Of a DNA stretch of 64,000 nt, positions 34,064 to 44,223 are shown piece by piece. A program made the translations under genes and the position numbers. Positions within the stretch are counted from its first letter, which is position 1. Each line of letters opens with the position of its first letter. Below the pieces are notes generated by a model. That model made no database searches and had not been told where the DNA came from. It was given only the letters and a program-made list of their open reading frames with translations. Origin of the DNA: Macquaria australasica (lineage: Eukaryota; Chordata; Actinopteri; Centrarchiformes; Percichthyidae); assembly GCA_005408345.1 (NCBI GenBank), contig SEMN01000638.1:62001-126000 (forward strand). The letters run 5' to 3'.

Positions 34064-35315
34064 GACCCGGGGCTGGACGGAGGCTGAACAGGCATCCATC
34101 AGGCGGACAGCCTGGAGGCAGGTCAGAAGCCGAACAGGACCCCTCAGGCGAACGGCCTGGAGGCAGGTCAGAAGCCGAACAGGACCCCTCGAGTGGACGG
34201 CCTGAAGGGCAACCAGACACGGGGAACCGCTCGGGAGACCGGCTACCTGGGCGGAGCCACTCTGGAGGCCGGGCAGGAGGCCGGTGGCGACGAAGGGACC
34301 GCTCTGGAGGCCGGACAGGAGGCCGGCGGCGAGGAAGGAGCTGCTCTGCAGGAGCTGGCACTGGAGGCTGCAGCTGGATGGGAACAGGCACCGGCGGCTG
34401 CTGAGGCTGACAGCTAGGCTGCTGGGGCACCGGCGACTGCTGCTGGGGCACCTGCTGCGGCCGGACGGGCGCAGGAACAGGAGACTGCAGCGGCAGCTTG
34501 TCAGGAACGGGCCCTGGAGGCGGTGGCGGCAGCTGGACGGGCACTGGAGCAGGAGGCTGCTGCGGCGGTGGCGGCAGCTGGACGGGCACTGGAGCAGGAG
34601 GCTGCAGCTGGAGCTGGACCGGAACCGGCGCTGGCTGGACCGCCAACTCTGGAACAGGAGCTGAAGTCGGCCGGTTCACCAACCGGGTCCGTGGAGCCGG
34701 AGTCGGACGGGCCACCGACTTGGGAATTGGTGGAGGTGTTGGCTGGACCGCCAACTCAGGAACAGGAGCTGATGTCGGCTGGTTCGCCAACCGGGTCCGG
34801 GGAGCCAGAGTCGGATGGACCACCGACTCAGGAACTGGATCTGGAGTTGGCCGGACCACCAACCGGGAATCAGGAGCAGAGGCTGGTCGGGCCGCCGACT
34901 GAAGAGCAGAAGTCGGCCGGGCCGCCAACCGGGAATCAGGAGCAGAAGTCGGCCGGACCGCCAACCGGGAATCAGGAGCAGAAGTCGGCCGGACCACCAA
35001 CCGAGGATCAGGAGCAGAGCGGTCTGTAGAGGTGGCCAGCGGAGACTCTGTGGCGCGGGGCAGCGGAGACTGCTGAGGGCGTCGGGAGCCCTGACGACCA
35101 CCTCTCTGGTGTCCTCCGCGAGTGCCGGAGAAAATGGCCAGCCGGGTGCCCTCAAAAGGTGAAGGAGGCTCATCGCTCTTCGGTGGGTCAAAAGTATATC
35201 CCAAGTACTTGAAAAGAGACTCTACCGCAGTTAACGGAGCCTGGGAGGCCCGTAGGCGAGGGTGGCTGTCTGCTGGGTCCATGTGTGGTTGGTTCATGCT
35301 GTTACGGTGAGCCAT
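34050..35315 (-). CDS. Proline-rich 421-codon frame inside an LTR-flanked element
   Basis: A continuous minus-strand frame starting at a real ATG that lies in the right LTR-like repeat (MAHRNSMNQPHMDPADSHP). It has a ~60-residue non-repetitive N-terminus including 'TAVESLFKYLGYTFDPP', then about 300 residues very rich in Pro, Ala, Val, Gln and Arg, and stops inside the left repeat. The middle has 12-residue tandem units (36 bp, 'SAPDSRLAVRPT'), a 'PAPVPVQLPPPP' section and, near the end, 'EGSCSASDLPPG' twice. 'MDPADS' just after an LTR is reminiscent of Gypsy gag starts in fish. No zinc knuckle, protease or RT is present. I infer a non-autonomous or recombined LTR element with a gag-like, repeat-expanded frame. 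Long frames on the plus strand here are mirror artefacts of 3n-length GC-rich repeats. Confidence 0.45.
   Translation of the reverse strand: MAHRNSMNQPHMDPADSHPRLRASQAPLTAVESLFKYLGYTFDPPKSDEPPSPFEGTRLAIFSGTRGGHQRGGRQGSRRPQQSPLPRATESPLATSTDRSAPDPRLVVRPTSAPDSRLAVRPTSAPDSRLAARPTSALQSAARPASAPDSRLVVRPTPDPVPESVVHPTLAPRTRLANQPTSAPVPELAVQPTPPPIPKSVARPTPAPRTRLVNRPTSAPVPELAVQPAPVPVQLQLQPPAPVPVQLPPPPQQPPAPVPVQLPPPPPGPVPDKLPLQSPVPAPVRPQQVPQQQSPVPQQPSCQPQQPPVPVPIQLQPPVPAPAEQLLPRRRPPVRPPERSLRRHRPPARPPEWLRPGSRSPERFPVSGCPSGRPLEGSCSASDLPPGRSPEGSCSASDLPPGCPPDGCLFSLRPAPGLVFL
34500..35015. repeat. GC-rich minisatellites with unit lengths that are multiples of 3
   Basis: At about 34895-35015 there are three to four copies of a 36 bp unit built on 'GAAGTCGGCCGG' and 'AACCGGGAATCAGGAGCA'. 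At 34516-34612 there are two copies of a ~48 bp unit ('GGCGGTGGCGGCAGCTGG'). Between them is a longer, more diverged duplication with 'CCAACCGGGTCCG' twice (34683 and 34788). Unit lengths divisible by three keep the proline-rich frame open. Confidence 0.8.
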
Positions 35316-35395
35316 TTAGGTAGCAGGGAAAGGACCCAAACGCAGACAGTGGCAGGCTGAGTGCACCAAGTTAATTTTTTAAAGAAAAACTTACA
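35300..35395 (-). repeat. Right copy of the ~92 bp direct repeat
   Basis: Near-identical to 33971-34063 (for example AGGTAGCAGGGAAAGG against AGGCAGCAGGAAAAGG). It continues further as AAAACTTACAAAAAG, a stretch also found, reversed, in the 63.2 kb solo LTR (CTTTTTGTAAG-like). It would be the 5' LTR remnant of the proline-rich element, truncated where the AT run and L2 sequence begin. Confidence 0.7.
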
Positions 35396-35405
35396 AAAAG
35401 CCGGG

Positions 35406-35424
35406 ATATATATATATATATATC
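35406..35424. repeat. Short (AT)n run
   Basis: Lies at the junction of the LTR remnant and the L2-type fragment. It could be an expanded TATA box of the LTR or the scar of the junction. Confidence 0.8.
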
Positions 35425-35426
35425 TC

Positions 35427-35910
35427 CCACACTACACCACTCCTCTGCACCCTGCACTGGATACTGCTGGCTGCTTGAATCCAATTCAGGACCTTCCTAC
35501 ATCCAGGACATGGTCAAACCATACAACCCAGCCCGTCCACTATGTTCTGCTACTGCCAATCAGCTTGCTACTCCCTCACTATGAGAGGGCCCTGCTACCG
35601 CTCAACAAAACCATGACTATTTGCCGTCTTGGCTCCACAATGGTGGAATGAGCTCCCCATTTACATCAGGGCAGGAGAAACCCTACACATCTTCTGTCGC
35701 AGACTGAAAACTCATCTGTTCAGACTGCACTTTGGCCTATACAGAATTTAAAAAAACAAAAACAAAAAAAAAATTCTTTGTTTCTAAATGTAGCACTTGA
35801 AGCAGTTCAGCATAGTTGATGAAGCTGATGTACTTGTATGATTTTTGCATGGTTGAATGCACTTATTGTAAGCTGCTTCGGATATGTGTCAAATAAATAA
35901 ACATAATGTA
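35427..35910 (+). pseudogene. L2-type LINE 3' end
   Basis: Plus-strand sequence encodes, in one frame at about 35625-35740, 'FAVLAPQWWNELPIYIRAGE' followed by 'RRLKTHLFRLHF'. This is the extreme C-terminus typical of L2-type ORF2 proteins ('LAPxLWNxLPxxIR ... LKTHLF'). A 3' UTR follows, with the tail phrase 'GCACTTATTGTAAGCTGCTT' and ATAAATAAACATAATG at the end. Upstream RT is missing. A short frame shift is present before the recognisable part. Confidence 0.75.
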
Positions 35911-36189
35911 CAAAACATTTGCAAAGCCAATTTTTTAAGTATTTTAAATCCTGCGCTGTTTACATTCAGGTTTACTTGCTAGCAACCTTCTTATTCCTTT
36001 GTGCACTACTATGTCTATTACCACCACTAAGTGGTGATCAGCAGAATAGTGTGCAACCCATCATGATATGAATGTGCCTGCATGCTTGCGCATGTGCTAA
36101 CTAATGCAGAATACAAACAAAACAGGAACCCACTCATAACATCATTGCTCCATAGCACTAGTGGTCAAAAACTCCACATGGTACCTTTA
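35911..36189. other. Possible MITE end before the diverged repeat
   Basis: 'CACATGGTACCTTTAA' at about 36175-36190 looks like the right end of a TTAA-type MITE. The matching left end was not found. No gene is visible. Confidence 0.3.
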
Positions 36190-36430
36190 AGATCCCAAGA
36201 GGATAAATCCTATTGATTTTGGTGATCCTCTGACTTTTCCTCTACTGCCACCATGCGACTGACATTTGTGACTTTCAGTGAAATATTGGGACAGCTATTC
36301 GATAAATTGCTATAAAATTGACCCACATACTGAATTATTATAACCTTTGTGATCCTCTGACTTGTCATCTACCGCCATCACCAGGTCAAAATTCTCCTTT
36401 GTCCAATATTATCAATGGTTTATAAAAATT
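36190..36430 (+). repeat. Diverged ~110 bp-unit repeat ('GAGGATAAATCCTATTGA' family)
   Basis: Two imperfect units share 'TTTTGGTGATCCTCTGACTT' and 'TTGTGATCCTCTGACTTGTC', each followed by CATCTACCGCCA-like sequence. The same words occur at 50.29-50.66 kb, inverted at about 42.0-42.1 kb, and in part at the window end. This is a dispersed and locally tandem repeat known by its phrasing in many fish, here very old. Confidence 0.6.
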
Positions 36431-37211
36431 AAATTGGTTTACAAGAAGGTGGGTGGCATGAATTTTTTTCTACTCTCAAAGGGACAGACAAACATTCAGA
36501 TGTGCCTTTACTTCAACCTAACTAGCTGGATGATCACAAAACATCCAGTTTTTTCTTACATTGGTTTTATGCTTTCACATGCATATTGTTCTTTCATAAC
36601 AGAAAAAATAAATGACCATGTTCTGCCACTGGTAGTGAACAGAGCTACTGACACATAGAAACTATTGACAAACTGCTATATAAATGTATAGCCATAGCTA
36701 TTATGACATGAAAAGATATTGTTGACAATAGGCCTTTTAGTGAATCACTCCAATCACTCCTGCAGGTATTATGAAATGCACACATTGTGCTGAAACACTG
36801 CAGTCTTTTCCATTTTGCACTTGCATAGCAGTTTCTACAGTTTCATAAAACATGCATAACATTCAGAAAAGTATAGTCTGAAAACCAATAGCTGAGGTGA
36901 CACTGTACAGTGACAATATTTTCTTTTTTCCCAGCTAAAGTCACCCTGACCTCCTCTTGACCTCAGCTCAGCAAAACAAAGAGCAGCACAACTGAGAAAA
37001 TAACTGCCGCGGTTCAAACGTCTGATTAAAAATTTAAACTGATCAAATCAGCCTTATTTATTCACAGCGCCAGAGGCTACATATGATTGGCTGAAAACTA
37101 GCATCAAGCTGTACTTGATTAGTGATGTCTGATGAGCTTCTTTCCGCTCATTTCGGGGGGTGTGCTGTTGATTTGGGCTGATGAGACTTAATCATGCTAA
37201 TCAATGGGCTC

Positions 37212-37229
37212 GGGGGGGGGGGGGGGGGG
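37212..37229 (+). repeat. Uninterrupted run of 18 G
   Basis: Homopolymer G run after GGGCTC. Such runs can form G-quadruplex-like structures and are prone to length error in assembly. Confidence 0.9.
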
Positions 37230-40200
37230 TATGGTGTTGAAGGATAAATAAAAAACTGTCTCTCTGGAGGCGGTTTCCTGTCAAGACTGCGAGAATCAGC
37301 TCTATTCAAATTGTTTAGATTATGCATTGTGTTGATAGTGTGATTTGTTTTTTTTGTTTCACTTATATTATTAATACTGTTGATGTAATTCTAAGCATGA
37401 GCACTTTCATTTTTCACTCCAGAATGCAGCAAATTGCCTGAGGAATATTCAACAGTTGTCCTTGTAATGGGTTTTCTATTTTTCCTTGAGCTGCTAAAGC
37501 TGAGATTCACATGAGGTTACACTGTCACCCTGACTGCACTGTTTCACCGAGCACTGCCCTCAATTGCATCCTTTTTAGACTGAGACACTAAATTAGTATA
37601 CGCAAGGTGCCCTTCCATGCACTCGGAGGAACTTTGTTCTTGAAGGGAAACCATTAAAAGCTTAGTGTTAAGTATTTAAAGTAGGTATGAGTAAAGAAAG
37701 TCGTTGACCCTGAGATAATTTCCTTCACTCCTACATATTTCTGGGATGTGTAAGATACATATAATTATCACAGAGATCAGTGCATGTGTTTGATGTGGAA
37801 TGTTGATGAAAGAGCCTGCAACACCATTGTAGCTTACTGTTATTTCTATAACAGTAATATAATTGTAATAATGAGGGGAGGGATCGTTCAAATGTCAATC
37901 AAAGGCATATCATCTGAAGAGAGGGAGGAAGTTTGATTGAATGGGTTAAACTGTTCAGAAATCTGACAATTTGATTGGGTGAATTATTTATTCAACCCTA
38001 CAATTGTTGCAAGATGTAACCATTACAATTCCAGGAAGTATAAGTGATAGAACTGTTATCGATTTTCTTTAGATTTTACACATGAATATCCGTTTACCTA
38101 TCAGTTGTACAACAGCTGTGTGTCTTCTGTGGCTCTGGAGAAGCTTCCTCATGAGTGAGAAAATAAACCTGATGATGTCATCAGGGGATTGTAGACATTT
38201 TAACTAAATTCATAACAGAAAGCCTGCGTTACAAACGGGGAGTGCAGCTTTACCAGACAGGGAGAGTCTAATGAAAGATGCTATCAAGTTGCATTTTGAG
38301 AAGCGTAGGGTCCAGTGGTTTTGAAACTTGACTCATACCAGGCTCTTAAAGTCAGAATATCTCTGCCTCTGACTTTATGGAAGAGCAATAGTAAATGGAG
38401 TGGCTCTTTAACACATGAAAAGCAGATTACAGCAGGACAGAACAGAAAGCAAAACATTCATGTCATTGTTTTTTTATGTCACTTTGTCAGCAGGTTATGG
38501 CATAGGGAATATCTATTTGCCAACCCTGTCTCCTCAAAATTATGTTTACATAGTACTAATTTATTTGACCAATTATAGTGTGATGGGGACGTAATTGCTG
38601 TACAAAGCGCAGGACGTGTGATTAGGTTTAGGCAACAAAAGCACTTTGTTTGGTTAAAGTTAATTAAAGATTGTGGTTAAATGTCAATGTCAATGTCTGT
38701 ATTAAACCAAGACCATGATGTTTCCCTAACCTTAACCAAGTGCTGCAAGTGCGTAAACATAACCATAAACAAGTTTATTGATGGTGTAGATGCTACGAGT
38801 GGATATTTCCTCATTATGTTGATTAAAAAATATTTGCTATAGTGAAATAGATAATCATTTCTACAAGGTTGCAATTTGCAGTTGTGATTTGAGTTGATTA
38901 AAGAAAAAGTGAGACAATATAAATTTTAACTTGTGAGAAAAAGAGTGTTTCTTTTGTGAGTGCTGCATGGCATTGCTGCTGGTATTTTGCTGATTCTTAA
39001 ATATTAAGGTTTATGTGGTAGAACCACTGACATTGAGTGAATACGTTGTGCAGGTCTCACTTAACATTTCCTGTCATGATTATGACATTTTGTTGTTTCC
39101 AACCAGCTGATTTTTTTAGATAAAGAAAAAAACATAAATAAAATAAATGAATAAAGCCCTGCAAGACAATACAATACTATTTGAAAACATACTTATGTTT
39201 CTGCTTCTGTAGAGCCTGCAGCTAAACATGTGAAATTTGTCCTGAGGTTGGCTCTAGTGGGGTCATTAGAATTGAACAGGTGAATCTCTTGGATCATGAA
39301 TGTGCTTAGCAAATTTCATGTCAAATTTCAATCTGCTTTTATAAATGATTTGGATTATGAGCTATGTTCTGTGCAAAGCTGATATTTTGTCCAAAGGGTT
39401 GTACAACTGGAAATCTGAGAGTTTTCAAAATGTTAAGGGTTCATCCTCTGTGGAGCAGGAATGTGCTAAGAACGTATCACATCAACCTGCCCAAATTTGG
39501 CTGGATGGTGGAGCCAAAGAAAAGGCCAGGGAACCACCCAAAACATCAGCATTTATCCTGTGGTGGCTGTGAATATACACAGAAACTGAAATAAAAAGTC
39601 ATTAGTTTTCAAAATACCTGGTCATGGACCAAAGCTTTGCATGGCCAGACACAACTGACTGATCCTTAGGCCCTGCTGCTAGTGAAGCATTGGCTGAAGG
39701 AGTTATTGCATAATGCTACAAATAAGGATAGAATACAGAGTGAGCTGCTGAAATTTTTCAGAAGATCAAGGTGAAACTGCAGGTGCATTCTGCATCAAGA
39801 TCACTCCCAATGTGAATGTGAACTTTGAGGTGTTTCTTTCATGATGATGATTAAAGAAACTGTTGACTTAGCTGACATAAACATGACATAATGTAACTGC
39901 TGGAGCTGGATCCGTCACTTTTTGTTTTTCACTGTGCTTCTGTCATACCAGAAAAAAACAAAGGCTGAGGTGGTGCATGATGTCATGAAAGTGTTTCTGG
40001 TGTTAGTTACTGTGTCAAAATGATATATGGATAGGACCTTTTTTGACACATTGAATCATCACATCATTCACAGCTTCATGTTTGGAGCTTGCAGGTAAAC
40101 ATTTCACAAAAGATAATGCATCATGGTGAGAGCAACCAGAGCAGCCAGCTAGCTGTAATTTAGCTACGCTGCATAAATCTGGCATTGGTTTCTTCGTAAC

Positions 40201-40832
40201 ATTAGCTGATAAAGTAATTTTCAAATGGCAAGCTAGCCAATTTGCAAGCCAGATCAGCCCCGGGAGTCTGGATGAATTAGCCATTATCCACTCAAGACAG
40301 TACGTTACCTAGCTAGCAATTCGTCTGTGTTAGCAAGCTAGCCAAGTCGACTTTGTGTTGGACTCTGTAGTGGTGGGTGCCGGTGTAGGTACATCGTCTG
40401 TTGAATTAATGTGCTACGTCATCTGTAAATGCAGAACTCCAAGCAGATCTGCTAGGCCGACCATATCTGATACCTACACCAGTCGTTTGTTGACGTCAGC
40501 GGACTCCATTTCTAAGCTAACGCTAGTGTTATACACTGTTGGCGCTGTAGGGGAGCTGAAGAGAGGCAAGGGAGTGCACGCACGCCCTGAAAATCCATCC
40601 CGTCTTTAGAAATCAGTCGAGAAATCAACCAAGAAAGTTACAATCCATTCACACATAGGCAAGACAAAGCGATTAAAATGTAAAATGTTATACATAGTAC
40701 TTTTTAATGCAACCTTTTAAACATCACATAACTGTGGCTTATGGCCAAACTATACAGACATATTGTTCTCTAAAACACCGCTCAAAAAGGGACATTGTCT
40801 GCCCTTCAAAGCAAAGGGTTATATATACTTTG
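37230..40832. other. Unassigned non-coding DNA
   Basis: AT-rich with no recognisable gene. The part at about 40130-40340 is rich in GCTAGC/TAGCTAG words and is flanked by CpG-containing sequence to 40610, suggesting an unrecognised DNA transposon. I could not find inverted ends. Frames of 60-90 codons lack domains. Confidence 0.35.
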
Positions 40833-41322
40833 TGTAAAGCACCAGACCGGGACCCAAGTGCAAGGATCACACAAAACAATGGTAAAGTTCCAAAAAAAAG
40901 GCTTTTACTGGCAAACACTGGTTGAAAGAATACAACCTGGGATTGAGGCAACGGTACAGTGAAGGAGCAGGCAAAAACAAGTCAAAAATACAAGCAAAGT
41001 TCCAAACCATCAAGGCAAGAATTCAAATCAGACGTGGGGCAGGCAGAGGTAATGGTCCAAAAACAGGCAAAGGTCAAAAACGATAAATGACTAGACATGC
41101 CGGTAACGCAAGAAAGCTTGACTGGTGACTACAAAGACAATCTGGCAACTAGACAAAGGAATGACCGGGCTATATAAACAGGCAGACTGATGGAACACAG
41201 GTGAACCTAATCAAAATTGGCGGGAAAAGAATAATGACAGGAAGTAAAGCATAATCTAGTAAGCAGTGAATAGTCCTTTCAAAATAAAAACGGAAATAAA
41301 CGAGGCTTGACGAGGCGTGACA
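40833..41322 (-). mobile_element. Solo LTR (490 bp) with perfect CTTTG target duplication
   Basis: TG...CA ends (TGTAAAGC at 40833; GTGACA ending at 41322) are flanked by CTTTG on both sides (40828-40832 and 41323-41327). On the minus strand it starts TGTCACGCCTCG, has a TATA-like TTTATATAGCCCGG at about 41167-41180, and ends with a short U5 containing 'GGGTCCCGG'. No internal coding part remains, so this is a solo LTR formed by recombination between two LTRs. It is similar in plan to the LTRs at 47.7 and 63.2 kb, probably of Gypsy type. Confidence 0.9.
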
Positions 41323-41327
41323 CTTTG

Positions 41328-41994
41328 ATTGTTATTTTAATATTTGAGGTGCAGTATATTCACATTTGGACTATTAATATTCAGCCTGCTGTATATTAAT
41401 ATTGGTATATTACTTTGCTGTATATTTGTGCCTTGCAAGTCTGCTTTTCCCCAGAGGAGAACAAGTTCAAAGAAGATGGGCTCTCTTCTCAGCCCATTAA
41501 ATGGTCGGCTATATCCTTCCTCCTTCTATTCATATACACTGTATATTCATTCTGCTCTAGTTTCTTTCCCAGATTGTGCCGTGCTGCACCAGGACTGTGC
41601 TTGCACTGCCGGTTACCAAAGTTGCAAAACTTGCTCTGTTATAAATGCTTGTACTTGCACTTCAAGAAGTTGTCAAGCCCTGCTAGCAGTCCCCTAGAGG
41701 CTGTAATCCTCGTTACATCCAATAATATTATAATATGATGGTAGGATAATTTGAACAACACACTGTTGATGATTTTAGTACTTAACCATAAGTCATTCAA
41801 TTCAAAAAGGTTTTCTTCCTCTAGAAAATGTCAGTGTTCTCTTCCACAATCGGCCTATGCAACACTCTGCAGTTGTGGTACTGAAGGAGTGGTCATGAGA
41901 TTGACATCCATGCCAATTTTGATGGCAAGTAGTAGTATCTTGTGTGCAGAGTGGATAATTTGTTGTCTAGGAAAGAACCTCTCTGGAGAACATG
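41328..41994. other. Unassigned non-coding DNA
   Basis: Overlapping frames at 41344-41738 show Cys-rich translations ('CTAGYQSCKTCSVINACTC') but have no signal-peptide plus domain arrangement that I recognise. I treat them as chance. Confidence 0.3.
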
Positions 41995-42110
41995 AGAGTA
42001 CTCAGTAAATTTCAGAGTTATCTGTCTACCTGCTTGAAGGTGGCACAAGTGGTTCATCCTCTGGATGCCATGAATGTCCATTGCAAACAGTTTAACACCA
42101 AAATTATTTA
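41995..42110 (-). repeat. Inverted copy of the 'CCAGAGGATGAA' dispersed repeat
   Basis: On the minus strand the sequence reads GCAATGGACATTCATGGCAT followed by CCAGAGGATGAACC, the core of the repeat seen at 50.3 kb. Only about one unit is present. Confidence 0.6.
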
Positions 42111-43957
42111 CTTGAAGGTCCAGTAATGAATATTTGTAAATTAACAAACTCAACTGCAGCTGTCAAGGTTGCTAGGCGATGGTGAGAGATGGAGAGATGG
42201 TGAACCTTCAGCTACTAAAGAGCCAGACATTCAAGAGTTTGTGGAGACAAAAAACAGAGCTAAAAAGAACGTAACTGTTGGACTTACATTCATCAGGTGG
42301 ACACAAACACGACTTCAAATGAATGATAATGTTGCTCCATGTCTGCTGGATGTGTAAATAGCAATTCTTTGTTAACAAGTTAGCAACAGCAACTTTTTCT
42401 GCTCCCAAGTTTTCATTTTAATCTATAATAGCTGTTATCTTAATATGATTTAAAAGGACAGAACTGATGGCTCACTTCTTCCAGGCTTATTTTAGACCTA
42501 TAGATTTCAGTTATCCTTGTGCAAGCCACACCCATCACAGTATTATTGACTATGCTACTGATAGCTTTAAATCATGTATGTCAAATCAAGAACACAAAGC
42601 TATCTTGAGAGAAAATATATATAACTGGCGGTTTCATCAAACAAAAAGACAATCATTTTGCCCCAACATATTTTGAAAGTTTTGTTTTTTACACAACTAA
42701 TTTTACAAAATATTTAATCTACAAAGAATAATTACTACTCCTTCCTGTTCTGTTTCAGTTTCTCTGTACTCTTTCCTTCCCTACTTGTTTGTCTGACTGT
42801 AGTGCTTTAGAATCTCTGATCTTTACCTTCTTTTGTATTATCCCTCTGGTCTTACAGGCCTATAGGCTATCAGCAAAGTTTGCCAAATAAGATGTCTCTG
42901 GATTCAGCTCACGGGACGTTATTATGAAAATACATTATGAAACATAATTTCTATTGAGCCAAGGGGGTCCATTAATTTGAGCTTAAAAGTGAATCCATTT
43001 GCAACAGCCGCCACTACAGCTCTTCTGTTTCCATTCACTCGCAGCCATTTGTAATTGCTTTGTGCCGTGAGTGGAATGGACGGATGCTTATGATTGAATG
43101 CACAGTAGGCATTGATCAGAGCAGGAGATAACTGGGGTTTGCGCTGGAGAAATAATACTTTGAAGATGCCAACTGGGATAATTCCCAAAACTAAATGGTC
43201 AACAATTTAGATTATAGCCCTCAGCATTGACTTCCTGGTGTAAATCTGTCGGACAACTGGAGGCAACAAGCTGCTGATTTTCCTGGAGAGAAAGATTCAG
43301 TGCAGTGCCAAATATTTGCTGTGTAACCTCTGTTTAAGCCTGTATTGATATTCTATGTAGATATTTCTGCTAAATTTGCTGCTTCTTTATGGCAGATCTA
43401 ATCCACATTGAGTACATTTTTTATATGTGTTTTGGCTGCTATAAGAAAGTCTGTTAAGGAACTGTGTAGCTGCATGTTCTCCATAAGATCAAGTATTTTT
43501 CTTGGTTTTACACTAATGTGTGTCTTCTTCTTTTTCCTGTTTCGCCTCTCAGGCTACATACTGTATAGTCTAAAGGGAAGACCTGCAGACACTACTCAGG
43601 GCTGAACAGGTTACCTCCACCAGCTTTAGTTCCAGCTAATATTCTCCAAAAAGAGACACTAGTACCACATTACTACAACAAATTGTCCCTGTAGGTTAAT
43701 AAAGATATGAACTGAACTAAAACAGAACATCAACCGAAGGTAAGGTCTTAAAGCACAGGGCTCGATGCAGTAAAGATGAAAATAAAACATTATCCAGTCT
43801 CTATCAAGGAAACTAAACATGGAGGATTAGTGAATTATCAATACAGCAGAGGTTTACATAGCATTTTTTTGTTGTTGTTGTTATTCTACCATTATTAAGG
43901 AAGCACAGCAATGTTATCAAAATGTGGTGTTTGCTACATCGATTTAAACACAAAAGA
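42111..43957. other. Unassigned non-coding DNA
   Basis: No gene recognised. The segment at about 42880-43200 has even base composition and no repeat words, and is a candidate for conserved non-coding DNA by appearance only. 'TGTAGGTTAATAAAG' near 43692 resembles a LINE or mRNA 3' end. Confidence 0.3.
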
Positions 43958-44020
43958 TAAGATAAGATAAGATAAGCCTTTATTGTCTCTCAGCAGGGAA
44001 ATAAAGTCACTTAAATTGGA
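43958..44020 (-). repeat. LINE 3' end with (GATAA)n tail
   Basis: GATAAGATAAGATAAGATAAG is followed by CCTTTATTGTCTC and 'AGCAGGGAAAT'. Read on the minus strand this is a LINE tail of repeated TTATC units after 'GGGACAATAAAGG'-like sequence. It is the same family as the longer copy at 46.66-47.1 kb. Confidence 0.6.
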
Positions 44021-44170
44021 ATTCAATTATATATTTTAGGTCAAAACCATGCAGAGGAAGAGTAGTAGATTAGAGATGCACCAATATGGAATTTCAGGGA
44101 CGATTATCAATAATTACGTTTGTTTTGGATGATATTGACACGGTAAGTGATAATATTAATCTTACAAATG

Positions 44171-44171
<1 letters not shown>

Positions 44172-44221
<50 letters not shown>
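44172..44221. repeat. (AT)n microsatellite
   Basis: About 25 uninterrupted AT units in AT-rich DNA. Confidence 0.95.

Positions 44222-44223
<2 letters not shown>

Noticed and set aside
34498..35029. Long plus-strand frames (134 and 168 codons) rich in Gly, Ala, Glu or Pro
   Set aside because: They are mirror frames of GC-rich tandem units whose lengths are multiples of three. The minus-strand frame is longer and has a non-repetitive N-terminus with an LTR-anchored ATG.
41344..41738. Cys-rich frames as a secreted toxin-like or EGF-like peptide
   Set aside because: Cys spacing does not fit a domain I know, two frames overlap with equal length, and no signal peptide plus splice arrangement is visible.
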